A stretch of DNA of 59,197 bases from Phenylobacterium sp. (GTDB lineage: Bacteria > Pseudomonadota > Alphaproteobacteria > Caulobacterales > Caulobacteraceae), in the NCBI RefSeq assembly GCF_030697925.1, contig NZ_JAUYOJ010000211.1, positions 1-59,197 on the forward strand. The letters run 5' to 3'. Below are positions 15,811-24,396 of this stretch, in pieces. A program made the position numbers and the translations under genes. Below the pieces are notes generated by a model. The model had not been told where the DNA came from, did not search any database, and was given only the letters and a program-made list of their open reading frames with translations. Numbering within the stretch: the first letter of the stretch is position 1; the number at the start of each line of letters is the position of its first letter.

Positions 15811-17231
15811 GCGCCCGCGTCGAAGCGCGCGACCGCCTCGGCATAGGCCCTGGCCGTGCCCGGCCAGTTGTTGAGGATCTTGCCCTCGGGGGTCTTGTAC
15901 CAACTGGTGCAGTTCCCGGCCCAGGGCGTGACCGCGAGATCGTCCTGCAGGCGGGCGTTGTAGGCGACCATGGCTTCAGCCTTCACGGCGACTGGCACGC
16001 CCTGGGCGAGGGCCTGCAACACATATTCCACCTGGGCTTCGATCATGTAGATGATCGAGTTGTGGCCGAGATTGGTGTTGGGTCCGTACAGCAAGAAAAG
16101 GTTGGGGAAACCGGCGACGGTGATCCCCAGATAGGCCTCCGGGCCCTGGGCCCAGGCCGCGCCCAGGCTTGCGCCGCTCAGTCCGGTGATGGCGGTGTCG
16201 CCGACGAAGGACTTGGTCTCGAATCCGGTCGCGTAGATCACCACGTCGGCCTCGTGCAGCCGGCCCGTGGCGTCGACCACGCCCTCGGGCGTCATGCACG
16301 CAATGGCCTCGACCACCAGCTCCACATTGGGGCGGGTGAGGGCGGGGTAGAAGTCATTGGAGATCAGCACCCGCTTGCAGCCGACCTCGTAGTCCGGGGT
16401 CAGCTTGGCGCGTAGGTCCGGATCGGCGACCTGGGCGTGCAGGTGGGCCAGCGGGATGGGGACCTCCTCGACCGGCAGGGTTCCGGCCCGCTTGGCCACC
16501 AGCCGCGCCTCGGCCATCTCGAAGATCTCGTCGCGAACCGCCTGCATGGCCGCCGGCTCGGCGCGGAAACGGGCCTTCTCCTCAGGCGTATATGGCCGGC
16601 TCATGCGCGGCACGATCCAGTTGGGCGAGCGCTGAAAAAGGGTGAGCTGGCCGGCGAGCTTGGCCACCTCGGGCACGAACTGGATGGCGCTGGCCCCGTT
16701 GCCGACCACCGCCACCCGCTTGCCGGCCAAGTCGACCGAGCTGTCCCAGCGGGCGGAATGGAAGGAAGGCCCTGCGAAGTCGTCGCGGCCCTCGATGGGC
16801 GGCAGCTTGGGACGGTTGAGCTGGCCCCAGGCGGTGACGAAAGCCTCGGCGGTCACCGATCCGCCGTCGGCGGTGCTGATGCGCCAGGAGCCAGCGGCCT
16901 CGTCCCAGGACGCGCCGGTCACTTCAGAATTGAACCGCAGATGGCTGTAAAGGCCGTGCTTTTCGGCGACGGACTTGATGTAGGCCAGGATGTCGGGCTG
17001 GGCCGAATAGACCTCCGGCCAGTCGGGATTGGGCTCGAAGGAATAGGAGTAGAGGTGGCTGGGGATGTCGCAGCCGCAGCCGGGATAGGTGTTCTCCCGC
17101 CAGGCGCCGCCGACCTCGTGGGCCTTCTCCAGGATCACGAACGACGTCTCGCCCTGGGCTTTGAGCCGGAGGCCCATGCACAGACCGGCGAAACCCGCGC
17201 CCAGGATGGCGATCCTGTAGTCGGCGGTCAT
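15774..17231 (-). CDS. Flavin-containing (Baeyer-Villiger-type) monooxygenase
   Basis: 485 residues. An FAD-binding Rossmann motif GAGFAG is at 11-16 and GGAWRENTYPGCGCDIPSHL at 41-60. The Baeyer-Villiger fingerprint FxGxxxHxxxW(P/D) is met exactly by FAGPSFHSARWD at residues 152-163. A second dinucleotide motif for NADPH is VVGNGASAIQ. The enzyme is expected to insert oxygen into ketones or oxidise heteroatoms using NADPH and O2. It is divergent from the DUF5360-TetR pair, and the TetR product may regulate it. Natural substrate unknown. Confidence 0.92.
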   Translation of the reverse strand: MTADYRIAILGAGFAGLCMGLRLKAQGETSFVILEKAHEVGGAWRENTYPGCGCDIPSHLYSYSFEPNPDWPEVYSAQPDILAYIKSVAEKHGLYSHLRFNSEVTGASWDEAAGSWRISTADGGSVTAEAFVTAWGQLNRPKLPPIEGRDDFAGPSFHSARWDSSVDLAGKRVAVVGNGASAIQFVPEVAKLAGQLTLFQRSPNWIVPRMSRPYTPEEKARFRAEPAAMQAVRDEIFEMAEARLVAKRAGTLPVEEVPIPLAHLHAQVADPDLRAKLTPDYEVGCKRVLISNDFYPALTRPNVELVVEAIACMTPEGVVDATGRLHEADVVIYATGFETKSFVGDTAITGLSGASLGAAWAQGPEAYLGITVAGFPNLFLLYGPNTNLGHNSIIYMIEAQVEYVLQALAQGVPVAVKAEAMVAYNARLQDDLAVTPWAGNCTSWYKTPEGKILNNWPGTARAYAEAVARFDAGAYEVVKLPEPAE

Positions 17232-17375
17232 GAATGTCCCCTCGCGTCTCCTGGTTGCCCAAAGGCTAGCGAGGCGGTTTTATGTTATCAACGGTTAGTT
17301 TGACGCGGGGCGGGTCTCGACATTGGCCCGCAACGCGGTGGACAATGCGTCATGTCATTGGCCGGAGCCTGGACC

Positions 17376-17804
17376 ATGAGCCGCAGCCTCGCCCTAAGCC
17401 TGGCGATTACCGATCTCCTGTTCCTGGCCTATTGGTCGCTGGCCCTGTTGAGCCAGGCCGGCGTCATCGCGATCCCGCCCGAACTGATGTACGCCGGGTA
17501 CGACAACCCGAGGGTGGTGGCGTGGAACTGGTCGTTCTTCCCACTGGACCTGGCCTTTTCGATCACCGGGCTGATGGCGGTGCGCGCCTCGCGGCGGGGC
17601 GACCCGACCTGGCGGCCTCTGGCGCTGATCTCCCTGACCCTGACCGTAGTCGCCGGCCTGATGGCCGTGGCCTATTGGGCGATCCTGCGGGAGTTCGATC
17701 CGAGCTGGTTCCTGCCCAACCTGGCTCTGTTGGTCTGGCCCTTCGTCTTCCTGCCCAGTCTGGTCTGCGACCTGGCCGGCCCCAGCCATGGCGAGGCCGC
17801 CTGA
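17376..17804 (+). CDS. DUF5360 family membrane protein
   Basis: 142 residues from the ATG at 17376 (CGGAG eight bases upstream); an alternative ATG at 17352 adds eight residues. Four hydrophobic segments are visible (SLALSLAITDLLFLAYWSLA; LDLAFSITGLMAV; PLALISLTLTVVAGLMAVAY; LPNLALLVWPFVFLPSLVCD), so it is a small polytopic inner-membrane protein. The pattern matches the DUF5360 (YvaD-like) family, which has no assigned function. Its stop overlaps the TetR start codon (TGATG), so the two are co-translated and the regulator may control this gene. Confidence 0.8.
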   Translation: MSRSLALSLAITDLLFLAYWSLALLSQAGVIAIPPELMYAGYDNPRVVAWNWSFFPLDLAFSITGLMAVRASRRGDPTWRPLALISLTLTVVAGLMAVAYWAILREFDPSWFLPNLALLVWPFVFLPSLVCDLAGPSHGEAA

Positions 17805-18400
17805 TGCCCTGGGCTGACGCCGATTCCGGCCGCCGGCGCGGCTACCATGTGGGCAACCTGCGCATCCAACTGCTGGACGAAGCCCGCACCCTGCTGCGTG
17901 AGGGCGGGATCGCCAAGCTGAACCTGCGGGCCCTGGCGGCGCGGGCCGGCATCGCGGCGGGATCGGTCTATCACCACTATGCCAGCAAGAACGCCCTGCT
18001 GGCGGGCCTGGCGGCCGAGGGTTTCGGCGAGCTGGAGGCGGCGCTCAGCCATGCGGCGACCTCGCCGGAAGGCACGCCGATCCGCGCCTCGGCCCTGGCC
18101 TATTTCGGGTTCGCCCGCAGCCAGCCCGGGGTCTATGGCCTGATGTTCGATCCGCAGATCCTGGCGGAGCCCGAGGTCGGCGCCGCGCGCGACCGCGCCT
18201 TCGAGGTGCTGAAGCAGGTGATCGGCCATGCCGCCAGCCAGCAGGATCGCACCGAGGAGCAGGTGTACAAGGTGGCCCTGGCCGTCTGGGCCTGCGGTCA
18301 CGGTGCGGCCTCCATGACGCTCGCGGGCGGGGAGGGGGCTCAGACCCCGCTGATGGAAGACGTGATCCAGGGCCTGGAAGTGCTGTTCCGGCGGGACTGA
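17804..18400 (+). CDS. TetR/AcrR-family transcriptional regulator
   Basis: 198 residues. An N-terminal HTH (LNLRALAARAGIAAGSVYHH followed by YASKNALLAGLAAEGF) and a C-terminal ligand-binding domain with the TetR_C_33-like pattern (RASALAYFGFARSQPGVYGL). It is coupled to the upstream DUF5360 gene by a TGATG overlap. The likely targets are its own operon and perhaps the divergent flavin monooxygenase gene 150 bp away; this is inferred from position. Confidence 0.9.
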   Translation: MPWADADSGRRRGYHVGNLRIQLLDEARTLLREGGIAKLNLRALAARAGIAAGSVYHHYASKNALLAGLAAEGFGELEAALSHAATSPEGTPIRASALAYFGFARSQPGVYGLMFDPQILAEPEVGAARDRAFEVLKQVIGHAASQQDRTEEQVYKVALAVWACGHGAASMTLAGGEGAQTPLMEDVIQGLEVLFRRD

Positions 18401-18464
18401 CGGCGCTCTATCCAAACGCCGTTCACCGGAATCTCCTCCAGGTTGCTGTACCGGGAGGAAAAGA

Positions 18465-19592
18465 ATGGCCGACGGCAACATCACCAAAGACGTCATGTAT
18501 GACGCGGTGGCTCCGAACGACTTCGAGTCCATGCTGGAACTCGATCGCTACAACGCCCGCTCGACGGCGTTCGACAAGATCATCTCGGCGACCCACGATC
18601 ACTTCTGGGATCCGCTGGACCCGAAGTACATCGATTTCTCCGCCCCCTGGGACATGGAGAACGAGGCCCTGCTGCCCGACGACCAGATCATGTCGCTGGG
18701 CGTGCCCTATGTCCTCGACCATCTCGAGAAGACCGGCCAGAAGGCCAAGTTCATCAACGAGATGGCGCTTTGGAATTTCTCCTCCATCCTGCACGGCGAA
18801 CAGGGCGCGCTGAACCTCTCGGCCAGCCTCTGCCACGTGCTGAAGGACCAGGGGGCCCAGGAATACGCCGCCAACCAGACCCGCGAAGAGGCCCGCCACG
18901 TCACGGCCTTCGCCAAGTACATCAAGGCCCGCTGGGGCCGCCCACGCCCCTGCGGCGCGGTGCTGAAGCAGCTCCTGGTCGACATCATCGAGGCGCCGGA
19001 GGTCTATAAGAAGATCATCGGCATGCAGATGCTGGTCGAAGGCCTGGCCATGGGCGCCTTCGCCGCTGGTTTCCAGTTCAACCGCGACCCGCTGGCCAAG
19101 AAGCTGTTCCAACTGGTGATGACCGACGAGGCCTTCCACCACAAGTTCGGGAAGATTTGGGCCGATCGTACCATCCCCAAGATGACCCGGGATGAGAGGG
19201 AGATGGTGGAGGACTGGGCCGCCCACTGCTTCCAGTCGCTGCTGTTCAACATGGGTTCGCCCAACCAGCAGGCGGGCGTCTATGCCGACTTCGGCCTCGA
19301 CCCCGACCGGGTCCGCGCCGAGATGGTGGTGCTCATCCAGAACGACGAGCGCCGCCGCGAGCGCCTGAAGAGCCAGACCAACATCTTCCGGGTGCTCATC
19401 AAGACCCTGCTCAACGCCGGCCTGATCACCGATCGGACCCGTTCCTTCTACGCGACCTATGTCGACATGGAGGAGCTCAAGGCCGAGGGCGACAAGATGG
19501 TGGGGGACGACATCGCCGAGGAGGGGATCAAGTACCTCCAGGAGATCAACTTCAAGGACCGGGGTCGAGCGATTTCCATCGCCGCCGAATAG
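18465..19592 (+). CDS. Ferritin-like diiron protein (probable oxygenase/oxidase)
   Basis: 375 residues, mainly helical. Candidate metal ligands have the classic diiron spacing: Glu112 (HGEQ), Glu142-x-x-His145 (EEARH), Glu192 (LVEG) and Glu222-x-x-His225 (DEAFHH), so both E-x-x-H helices are intact. The family is the ferritin-like group related to AurF/R2-type oxygenases and is common but uncharacterised in alphaproteobacteria. There is no signal peptide. The Shine-Dalgarno GGGAGGA lies at about 18450-18457. It is monocistronic, followed by a hairpin terminator at 19618-19643. The substrate cannot be read; fatty acid, aromatic amine or ribonucleotide chemistry are all precedents in the superfamily. 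Confidence 0.8.
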   Translation: MADGNITKDVMYDAVAPNDFESMLELDRYNARSTAFDKIISATHDHFWDPLDPKYIDFSAPWDMENEALLPDDQIMSLGVPYVLDHLEKTGQKAKFINEMALWNFSSILHGEQGALNLSASLCHVLKDQGAQEYAANQTREEARHVTAFAKYIKARWGRPRPCGAVLKQLLVDIIEAPEVYKKIIGMQMLVEGLAMGAFAAGFQFNRDPLAKKLFQLVMTDEAFHHKFGKIWADRTIPKMTRDEREMVEDWAAHCFQSLLFNMGSPNQQAGVYADFGLDPDRVRAEMVVLIQNDERRRERLKSQTNIFRVLIKTLLNAGLITDRTRSFYATYVDMEELKAEGDKMVGDDIAEEGIKYLQEINFKDRGRAISIAAE

Positions 19593-19617
19593 GCGCGGTC
19601 TGCGCTCCGACGACCTT

Positions 19618-19650
19618 GCGCCCGCCGTGTGAACGGCGGGCGCCCTTCGT
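19618..19650 (+). terminator. Hairpin terminator after the diiron gene
   Basis: GCGCCCGCCGT (19618-19628) and ACGGCGGGCGC (19633-19643) form a perfect 11-bp stem with a GTGA loop, followed by CCTTCGTTCC. The U-tract is poor, so termination may be partial. Confidence 0.6.
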
Positions 19651-19691
19651 TCCGAGCTTGATTTCGTGCGCGAAGACGGCTGGTTAGGCGC

Positions 19692-20735
19692 ATGGCCAAG
19701 CGGGTGAAAATCACGGTGGCGGGCGCCGGCGCCCTGGGGCTGACCAGCGCGCTCGCCCTGGCCGACGCCGGGGCCGAGGTGACGGTGTTCGATCCCGCGG
19801 GCCCGCTGGACAACGCCTCGGGCGTGGCCGCCGGCATGCTGGCGCCAGCCTTCGAGTGCGTGCTCGACCCCACCGCCGCGCCGCAACTGGACCTGATGCT
19901 GGCCGCGCGCGACCTGTGGCCGGCCCTGGAGGCGCGGATCGGTATCGTGGTCGACCGCGCCGGCGCCGTGGCGGTGGGCGAGCCCGACTTCCTGGCGCGC
20001 GCCGACGCGGGCCTGCGGTCGCTGGGCCTGCATCCCACCGAACTTCCCCGCCAGGCGCTGGAAGGTCTCGCGCCCGGCCTCGCCCCGGCCTGGGGTCGCG
20101 GCGTGCTGGTCCGCGAGGATTGGCGGATCGAGGCCGGCGCCGCCCTGGTCGCCCTGCGCGCGGCCTGCGCGGCGGCGGGGGTGGTGTTCCGTCAGGAGGC
20201 GGCCCGCGGCTTCGAGGGCGGAACCTGGCTGGTGGTCGCCACCGGCGCCGCGCGCGACCTGGCCGTGGTCGCGCCCGAGCTTTCGGCGCTCAGTCCGATC
20301 AAGGGCCATATCCTGCGCAGTCGGGCCTACGCCTATGACGGGATCGTTGTGCGCGGCGAGGGCGCCTATGTCACCGCCGCCCCGGGCGCAATGACCATCG
20401 GGGCCACCATGCAACCCGGCCGCGACGACCGCGAGATCGAGCCCGCGGAGGTTTCGCCCTTGCTGGTGGCTGGCGCGCGGCTGTTCCCACAGATCGCCGG
20501 GGCGGAGTTCAGCGCCGCCGCCGGCGTGCGTGCGGCCACCGCCGACGGCCTGCCCATGGTCGGGCGCGGCCGTCATCACGGCGTCCTGTTGGCGGTGGGG
20601 GCGCGGCGCAACGGCTGGCTGCTGGCGCCTCTGGCGGCCCGGATCATCGCGGCTTGCGTGACGGAAGGGGAGGCCGCGCCCTATGCCCAGCGGCTGGACC
20701 CTTCTCGGTTCAGCGTGCCTGGGGAGGCGAAGTGA
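19692..20735 (+). CDS. FAD-dependent amino-acid oxidase family protein (glycine oxidase ThiO-like)
   Basis: 347 residues of the DAO family. The N-terminal FAD motif is VAGAGALGLTSALALADAGA, followed by NASGVAAGMLAPAFE, a ThiO-like segment. The C-terminal part has GHILRSRAYAYDG, GAYVTAAPGAMTIGATMQPG and AATADGLPMVGRGRH, the second FAD-contact region. Glycine oxidase makes iminoglycine for the thiazole of thiamine, but no thiS, thiG or thiE is nearby and the gene instead overlaps an acyl-CoA dehydrogenase (GTGA at 20732-20735). The ThiO role is therefore only one option; another D-amino acid or sarcosine-type substrate is possible. Confidence 0.78.
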   Translation: MAKRVKITVAGAGALGLTSALALADAGAEVTVFDPAGPLDNASGVAAGMLAPAFECVLDPTAAPQLDLMLAARDLWPALEARIGIVVDRAGAVAVGEPDFLARADAGLRSLGLHPTELPRQALEGLAPGLAPAWGRGVLVREDWRIEAGAALVALRAACAAAGVVFRQEAARGFEGGTWLVVATGAARDLAVVAPELSALSPIKGHILRSRAYAYDGIVVRGEGAYVTAAPGAMTIGATMQPGRDDREIEPAEVSPLLVAGARLFPQIAGAEFSAAAGVRAATADGLPMVGRGRHHGVLLAVGARRNGWLLAPLAARIIAACVTEGEAAPYAQRLDPSRFSVPGEAK

Positions 20736-21901
20736 CGGGGTTTTGGCTGACGCAGGAGCAGGAGGCCATCGGCGAGAGCGTCGCGCGCCTCTGCGCCCGG
20801 TTCGACGCCGACTACTGGCGCCGGACCGACGAGACCGGCGAGTTCCCCGAGGCCTTCGTCGCCGCCATGGTCGAGGCCGGCTGGCTGGGCGCCGCCATGC
20901 CCGTCGAGCTGGGCGGCTCGGGCCTGGGCCTCACTGAGGCGGCGGTGATGATGCAGGCGGTGGCCCAGTCGGGGGCGGGGTTCTCCGGCGCCAGCGCCCT
21001 GCACCTGAACATCTTCGGCCCAATGCCCATCGTGAAGTTCGGCAGCGACGAGCAGAAGCGCCGCCACATCCCCCGGCTGATCGCCGGGCAGGACAAGATG
21101 TGCATCGGCATCACCGAACCCGACGCGGGCCTCGACACCACCAGCCTGACCACCAAGGCCACGCGGACCAATGACGGCTACGTCCTGCAGGGCCGCAAGA
21201 CCTGGACGACCTCGGCGCAGCGCGCCAACAAGATGCTGATCATCGCGCGCACCACCCCGCGCGACCAGGTGACCAAGTCCACCCAGGGCTTGAGCCTGTT
21301 CTACATCGACTTCGACCGGACCAAGATCGAGGCCAAGCCGATCCCCAAGATGGGCCGCAAGGCGGTGGAGTCGAACCAGGTCTTCATCGACAATCTGGAG
21401 ATCCCCGCCGACAGCCTGATCGGCGAGGAGGGCAGGGGATTCTATTACCTACTGGAGGGGCTGAACCCCGAGCGGGTGCTGTTCGGCGCTGAGGCCGTGG
21501 GCCTGGGCCGCGCGGCCCTGGCGCGAGCAGCGACCTACGCCAAGGAGCGGATCGTGTTCGGCCGGCCCATCGGCCAGAACCAGGGCGTCGCCCATCCCCT
21601 GGCCAAGGCCTGGGTGGAGTTGGAGGCCGCCAACCTGATGGCCTTCAAGGCCGCGGCCCTCTACGACGCCGGCCGCGACTGCGGGGCCGAGGCCAATGCG
21701 GCCAAGTACCTGGGCGGAGAGGCCGGCTTCAACGCCTGCGAGGCCGCGGTCCTGGCCCATGGCGGCATGGGCTACGCCAAGGAGTTCGACGTGGAGCGCT
21801 ATTTCCGCGAGGCCATGATCGCCCGCATCGCGCCGATCAGCCGCGAGATGGTGCTGAACTACATCGCCGAGCGGGTGCTGGGCCTGCCCAAGAGCTACTA
21901 G
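20732..21901 (+). CDS. Acyl-CoA dehydrogenase
   Basis: 389 residues starting at the GTG 20732, which overlaps the stop of the ThiO-like gene; GGGGAGG (20720-20726) supports this start. The three-domain ACAD fold is seen in FPEAFVAAMVEAGWLGAAMP, the FAD loop MCIGITEPDAGLDTTSL, KTWTTSAQRANKML, and the C-terminal VFGRPIGQNQGVAHPLAKAW and AVLAHGGMGYAKEFDVERYF. It introduces the alpha-beta double bond of an acyl-CoA, passing electrons to ETF. The chain-length preference is not readable. Overlap with an amino-acid-oxidase-like gene suggests a short catabolic operon. It converges with the TylF-like gene (4-bp overlap). Confidence 0.93.
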   Translation: MTGFWLTQEQEAIGESVARLCARFDADYWRRTDETGEFPEAFVAAMVEAGWLGAAMPVELGGSGLGLTEAAVMMQAVAQSGAGFSGASALHLNIFGPMPIVKFGSDEQKRRHIPRLIAGQDKMCIGITEPDAGLDTTSLTTKATRTNDGYVLQGRKTWTTSAQRANKMLIIARTTPRDQVTKSTQGLSLFYIDFDRTKIEAKPIPKMGRKAVESNQVFIDNLEIPADSLIGEEGRGFYYLLEGLNPERVLFGAEAVGLGRAALARAATYAKERIVFGRPIGQNQGVAHPLAKAWVELEAANLMAFKAAALYDAGRDCGAEANAAKYLGGEAGFNACEAAVLAHGGMGYAKEFDVERYFREAMIARIAPISREMVLNYIAERVLGLPKSY

Positions 21902-22650
21902 GCGTGCTTGATGACCAGGCCCTGGCCGGTGGGCATCTCCAGGATCGCGTGACCGCGCTTGGCGAACCACTCGGTCTCGAGGGCATGCTGGGCGATGTAG
22001 GGCGCCCAGCCGAAGTCATCGAGGACCAGGACGCCGCCGGGCAGAATGCGATCCCATAGGACCTCAAGGGCGCTGATCTCAGCCTTGGCGTTGTTGAGGT
22101 CCAGGTGCATGAAAGCGATGCGCTCGGGCGCCGCCTCGGACAGGCTGTCAGGAACCCGGCCCTTGGTGATGATCACATTGGGTTCAGGGAAACGGGCGCG
22201 CACCTCGTCGTAGAGCGTCGCTGAATGCTCCGCCATGGAGTGGTGCGGCATGGCCTCGTCGTGCTCGAACAGGTCGTAGAGGAAATAGCGGCGGGTCGAG
22301 ATGTCCACGAGGTCGGCGACGGTGCGCGCCGAACTGCCGCGATAGCAGGCGCATTCGACGAAATCGCCGTCCAGGTGCGAGGTCTGCTTCGCCGCCCAGA
22401 CCAGGGTCGAAATCCGCCACAGGGTGCCGCGCTCCGGTCCCGTCCGGGTGTTGCGGTTGATCGCTTCGCCAAAGGCCGGATCGCGCAGGAAGCCGAGCGT
22501 CTTGCTCCAGGTGATCAGGTTGTCGGCCGCGAACACCCCCGAGGGATGTACGAACTCCCCGATCAGCGCGTCGCGGTGCTTGAAAAAGGTCTCGGCGTCG
22601 CGGACGCCGAAGAACGCCCGGCCCAGGTAGGATGGAAAGGGAAGCTTCAT
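21898..22650 (-). CDS. TylF/MycF-family SAM-dependent O-methyltransferase
   Basis: 250 residues. The family pattern is GDFVECACYRGSSARTVADL for the SAM-binding strand, then FLYDLFEHDE and IAFMHLDLNNAKAEISALEV with the Asp residues that bind the metal in TylF/MycF, and LPGGVLVLDDFGWAPYIAQH. Macrocin-type enzymes methylate sugar hydroxyls of macrolides, but many family members sit in exopolysaccharide or lipid pathways, and no natural-product or polysaccharide genes are adjacent. It lies 64 bp downstream of and co-directional with tonB. Confidence 0.85.
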   Translation of the reverse strand: MKLPFPSYLGRAFFGVRDAETFFKHRDALIGEFVHPSGVFAADNLITWSKTLGFLRDPAFGEAINRNTRTGPERGTLWRISTLVWAAKQTSHLDGDFVECACYRGSSARTVADLVDISTRRYFLYDLFEHDEAMPHHSMAEHSATLYDEVRARFPEPNVIITKGRVPDSLSEAAPERIAFMHLDLNNAKAEISALEVLWDRILPGGVLVLDDFGWAPYIAQHALETEWFAKRGHAILEMPTGQGLVIKHA

Positions 22651-22714
22651 GGCGATCCTGAAGGTGACGGGTCCCCGCCTCTAGCGTGAAGCGGGGACCG
22701 CGTGTCCAGGCCGA

Positions 22715-23389
22715 TCACCCCACCCCGAACCGCACGGGGATGCGCACCTGGCCGCCGTCCACGGGGTGTCCGTCGGCGGTTTGCGGTCGCATCTTGAAGT
22801 AGGGGGCGAGCCGGAGCGCGGCGCGGCCGAAGCCTTCGCCCACCGGAGTCTCGCTGACCACCTGGCATCCCCCCAGCGTGCCCGCCGCGCTGACGGTGCA
22901 GCTCAACATGGCCAGGCCGCCGACTTCCCGGCGCAAGGCCGAGTCCGGATAGAATCGGGCGAACTCCCGAGCGCCGGGTTTGCTGAGCCAGGACGGTTGG
23001 ATCACCGTCCGAATGACCGGCGTCGGCGCGGGCGCTGCAAGGATCGGCGGATCGGGCTGGATCGGCTGCGGTAGCGGGGTCGGCTCGATCGGGATGGGTG
23101 TCGGGGTCGGGAAGGGTGTCGGCACGGAAACGCGGGGCTGGATGGCGGGGGGAGACAGCTTCGGCGCCTCGATCGGCGTTTTGGGCAGGGTCACGGTCTG
23201 GACCTCGATGATCGGTCCCTCCGGCAGTTCGACGACGTCCGGCGGGGTCCAGGTCTTGGCCGCGAGATAGACCACCAGCCCGGCATGGACCGCGATCGAG
23301 GCGGCGATCGCCATCGTCACCTTGGGTGAGCGCCTGCGCCCCGATCCTGTGCGGCCCGCGAAGACCGGAAGAGCCTGACGGATGACCAT
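22715..23389 (-). CDS. TonB-family energy transducer
   Basis: 224 residues. One N-terminal membrane anchor (about 24-43, [20 protein letters not shown]), a Pro-rich periplasmic spacer (about 60-130, with repeated PTP/PIP units), and a C-terminal TonB domain ([20 protein letters not shown] and [16 protein letters not shown]). It couples the inner-membrane proton motive force to TonB-dependent receptors such as the one at 985-3819, though no exbB/exbD genes are adjacent. The start ATG at 23387-23389 has GGGAGG just upstream on the minus strand. Confidence 0.9.
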   Translation of the reverse strand: MVIRQALPVFAGRTGSGRRRSPKVTMAIAASIAVHAGLVVYLAAKTWTPPDVVELPEGPIIEVQTVTLPKTPIEAPKLSPPAIQPRVSVPTPFPTPTPIPIEPTPLPQPIQPDPPILAAPAPTPVIRTVIQPSWLSKPGAREFARFYPDSALRREVGGLAMLSCTVSAAGTLGGCQVVSETPVGEGFGRAALRLAPYFKMRPQTADGHPVDGGQVRIPVRFGVG

Positions 23390-23520
23390 GGAAACCTCCC
23401 TTTGTTTGTTTCGTCACCGACACAAAGGTCGCGCCGGGATCGTGGCCGGACCTTGACCTTGGGGAAGCCGAACGGTGACGCTTTCAAGCCGCAATAGTGC
23501 GCGCTCAGGTCGCGGTATGG

Positions 23521-23537
23521 TTAGCGGGGCGTTAACC
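23521..23537 (+). promoter_or_regulatory. CtrA-like binding site upstream of the SLT gene
   Basis: TTAG, seven bases (CGGGGCG), TTAACC: seven of eight core positions match TTAA-N7-TTAA, and the flanking CC matches the usual downstream extension. It lies 22 bp upstream of the start codon at 23560, close to where CtrA overlaps promoters in Caulobacter. Confidence 0.5.
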
Positions 23538-23559
23538 ATGTCGGCGCAAACCAGGGACC

Positions 23560-24396
23560 ATGGCCATCCATGGAATCCGGGGCGTCGTCGAAGCCGCGAT
23601 CCAACGCGCGTCCAATGCGACGGGCGTGGATTTCAGCTTCCTCATGGGCACGGCCGCCCGTGAGAGCGGCTACAATCCCAAGGCCAAGGCCTCGTCGTCG
23701 TCGGCCGCGGGCCTCTTCCAGTTCGTGGAGCAGACCTGGCTCTCAACCCTCAAACAGCACGGCGCCAAGTACGGCTACGCTCGCTACGCCGAACTGATCC
23801 AGAAGGGCTCGGACGGGCGCTACCGCGTCAGCGGCGCCGAGGCGCGCAAGGCGGTGATGGACCTGCGGATGGACCCGCACGCGGCCTCGCTGATGGCGGG
23901 GGAACTCACCTCCGACCACGCTTCCTATCTCAAGGGCCGCACAGGCCGCACGCCGACGGCGGGCGAGCTCTACGCCGCCCACTTCCTGGGCCCGCAGGGT
24001 TCGGCGCGGTTGATCGAGGCCATGCGCACCCGACCAGGCGCCAGCGCCGCCAGCATCTTCCCCGACGCGGCGGGCGCCAACCGCTCGATCTTCTACCGCG
24101 ACGGCCGCGCGGCCACCGTGGCCGAGGTCTACGCCAACCTGACCAAGACCGGCGGCTCTGGCAGGGCAGTGGATCGCCCGGCCGCGACGCCCGAACCCCA
24201 GGGCGGCTTCATCCAATACGCCTCGGCGCGCCAGAGCGCGGTCCAGCGCGACCAGGACGCCCTGGTCGAGATCATCCTGCGCGGTTCCCAGTCCCGCGAC
24301 GACGCCGGCGCCAGCGTCAGCTCGCGGCTGAGCGGTTCGATGTTCTCCAGCGAGATGCTCCGCGTCCTGACCGAGGCCCGCGACAAGTCGAGCTAG
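23560..24396 (+). CDS. SLT-domain lytic transglycosylase-like protein
   Basis: 278 residues. The Slt motif starts with catalytic Glu35 in TAARESGYNP, followed by SSSAAGLFQFVEQTW (about 46-60); later ELYAAHFLGPQGSARLI matches the rest of the fold. There is no clear signal peptide, which is common for transglycosylases exported through a flagellar or other specialised apparatus; the C-terminal 80 residues look unstructured. A CtrA-like box just upstream suggests cell-cycle-timed expression, as for flagellar and pilus genes. It cleaves peptidoglycan glycan strands to make local openings. Partner machinery is not in the window. Confidence 0.85.
   Translation: MAIHGIRGVVEAAIQRASNATGVDFSFLMGTAARESGYNPKAKASSSSAAGLFQFVEQTWLSTLKQHGAKYGYARYAELIQKGSDGRYRVSGAEARKAVMDLRMDPHAASLMAGELTSDHASYLKGRTGRTPTAGELYAAHFLGPQGSARLIEAMRTRPGASAASIFPDAAGANRSIFYRDGRAATVAEVYANLTKTGGSGRAVDRPAATPEPQGGFIQYASARQSAVQRDQDALVEIILRGSQSRDDAGASVSSRLSGSMFSSEMLRVLTEARDKSS

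Noticed and set aside
18423..20579. 718-residue open frame on the minus strand
   Set aside because: It is antisense to the diiron and ThiO-like genes, is rich in Gly/Arg/His/Leu with no domain, and spans gene boundaries. Long antisense frames are expected at this GC content.
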